Shown: in pieces, positions 39,889 to 39,976 of the stretch
How the letters are laid out: every line of letters starts with the position of its first letter
Position numbering within the stretch: position 1 is the first letter of the stretch
Source of the DNA: Chthonomonas sp. UBA6659
GTDB lineage: Bacteria; Armatimonadota; Fimbriimonadia; Fimbriimonadales; Fimbriimonadaceae
Direction: 5' to 3'
DNA: 39,976 nt
Assembly: GCA_002455425.1 (NCBI GenBank)
Contig: DKKT01000053.1
Span: 1-39,976, forward strand
Translations under genes and position numbers: made by a program
Notes under the pieces: generated by a model
Told to the model about the DNA's origin: nothing
The model's database searches: none
Seen by the model: the letters and a program-made list of their open reading frames with translations, nothing else

Positions 39889-39937
39889 GGGCCCCTCACC
39901 CCCTACCCCCTCTCTCCGTCATTCATGGGGAGTGGAT
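39889..39937. repeat. C-rich interspersed-repeat-like sequence
   Basis: The tract CCCCTCACCCCCTACC continuing to CTCTCTCC, followed by GGGGAG, resembles a common class of intergenic repeats whose plus-strand translation reads LTPYPLSP. CTCTCC/GGGGAG can pair weakly. A family match cannot be proved from one copy. Confidence 0.35.
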
Positions 39938-39976
39938 AAACAAGACCTGTTCGCCCGGTTCGCTTCGCTCAGCGGG

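Overview
This GC-rich bacterial window looks like a chromosome piece from a free-living diderm. Evidence for two membranes: an outer-membrane beta-barrel-like protein, lipoprotein and Sec signal peptides, a PEP-CTERM sorting tail and a periplasmic cytochrome c maturation pair. PEP-CTERM and dockerin-like secreted proteins together with frequent TTG/GTG starts would fit an Armatimonadota/Fimbriimonadia-like lineage, but that is inference; there is no rRNA or other phylogenetic marker here. I see no complete mobile element, CRISPR array, rRNA or complete tRNA. Coding density is high (33 gene calls). At least twelve starts read as TTG or GTG.

Layout. 0-6.6 kb: a secreted dockerin-like protein (cut by the window edge, minus), a 31-residue membrane peptide, a MetH lacking its cobalamin half, a TPR protein and a PEP-CTERM protein. 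6.6-13 kb: a CrtI-type desaturase, a membrane-anchored FAD oxidoreductase, an SGNH hydrolase, msrB, mnmA and a VKOR-DsbA fusion. 13-21 kb: miaB-ppa-threonine aldolase (overlapping genes), an RNase H-like exonuclease with an exported protein, then ccmE-ccmF-panD-pyrE. 21-30 kb: a 1056-residue modular lipoprotein, a MATE exporter, an SPFH protein coupled to tyrA-aroA, and an outer-membrane protein. 30-32 kb: pyruvate dehydrogenase E1 alpha/beta (minus). 32-40 kb: accessory-looking genes: an exported unknown, an internally duplicated PepSY-like protein, a frameshifted TIGR01777-type epimerase, a Ycf46-like AAA ATPase and a zinc-ribbon/winged-helix/TPR protein.

How the genes work together. Several neighbours share sulfur or redox chemistry (MetH, MsrB, MnmA, VKOR-DsbA, MiaB, CcmE/CcmF). 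tyrA-aroA is a small aromatic amino acid unit, and pdhA-pdhB is a two-gene E1 operon. Translational coupling is the rule: stop/start overlaps of the ATGA or TTGA type, or 8-10 nt overlaps, occur at seven junctions. Three convergent pairs end on one shared CTAG, each gene using TAG on its own strand.

Most interesting signals: (1) a 46-bp direct repeat (41/46 identical) flanking the frameshifted epimerase; each copy carries the 3' ends of both outer neighbours, so it looks like the scar of an insertion into a former CTAG convergent junction; (2) -10-like hexamers 5-9 nt before many housekeeping starts without Shine-Dalgarno sequences, suggesting leaderless transcription, while secreted-protein genes have leaders and strong SDs; (3) a tandemly duplicated Shine-Dalgarno region before the giant lipoprotein; (4) a Cys-type (CxxxY) CcmE; (5) a MetH that stops exactly at the folate-domain boundary; (6) a 31-aa membrane peptide gene with its own SD and terminator; (7) a 93-bp GC-rich cruciform-like palindrome.
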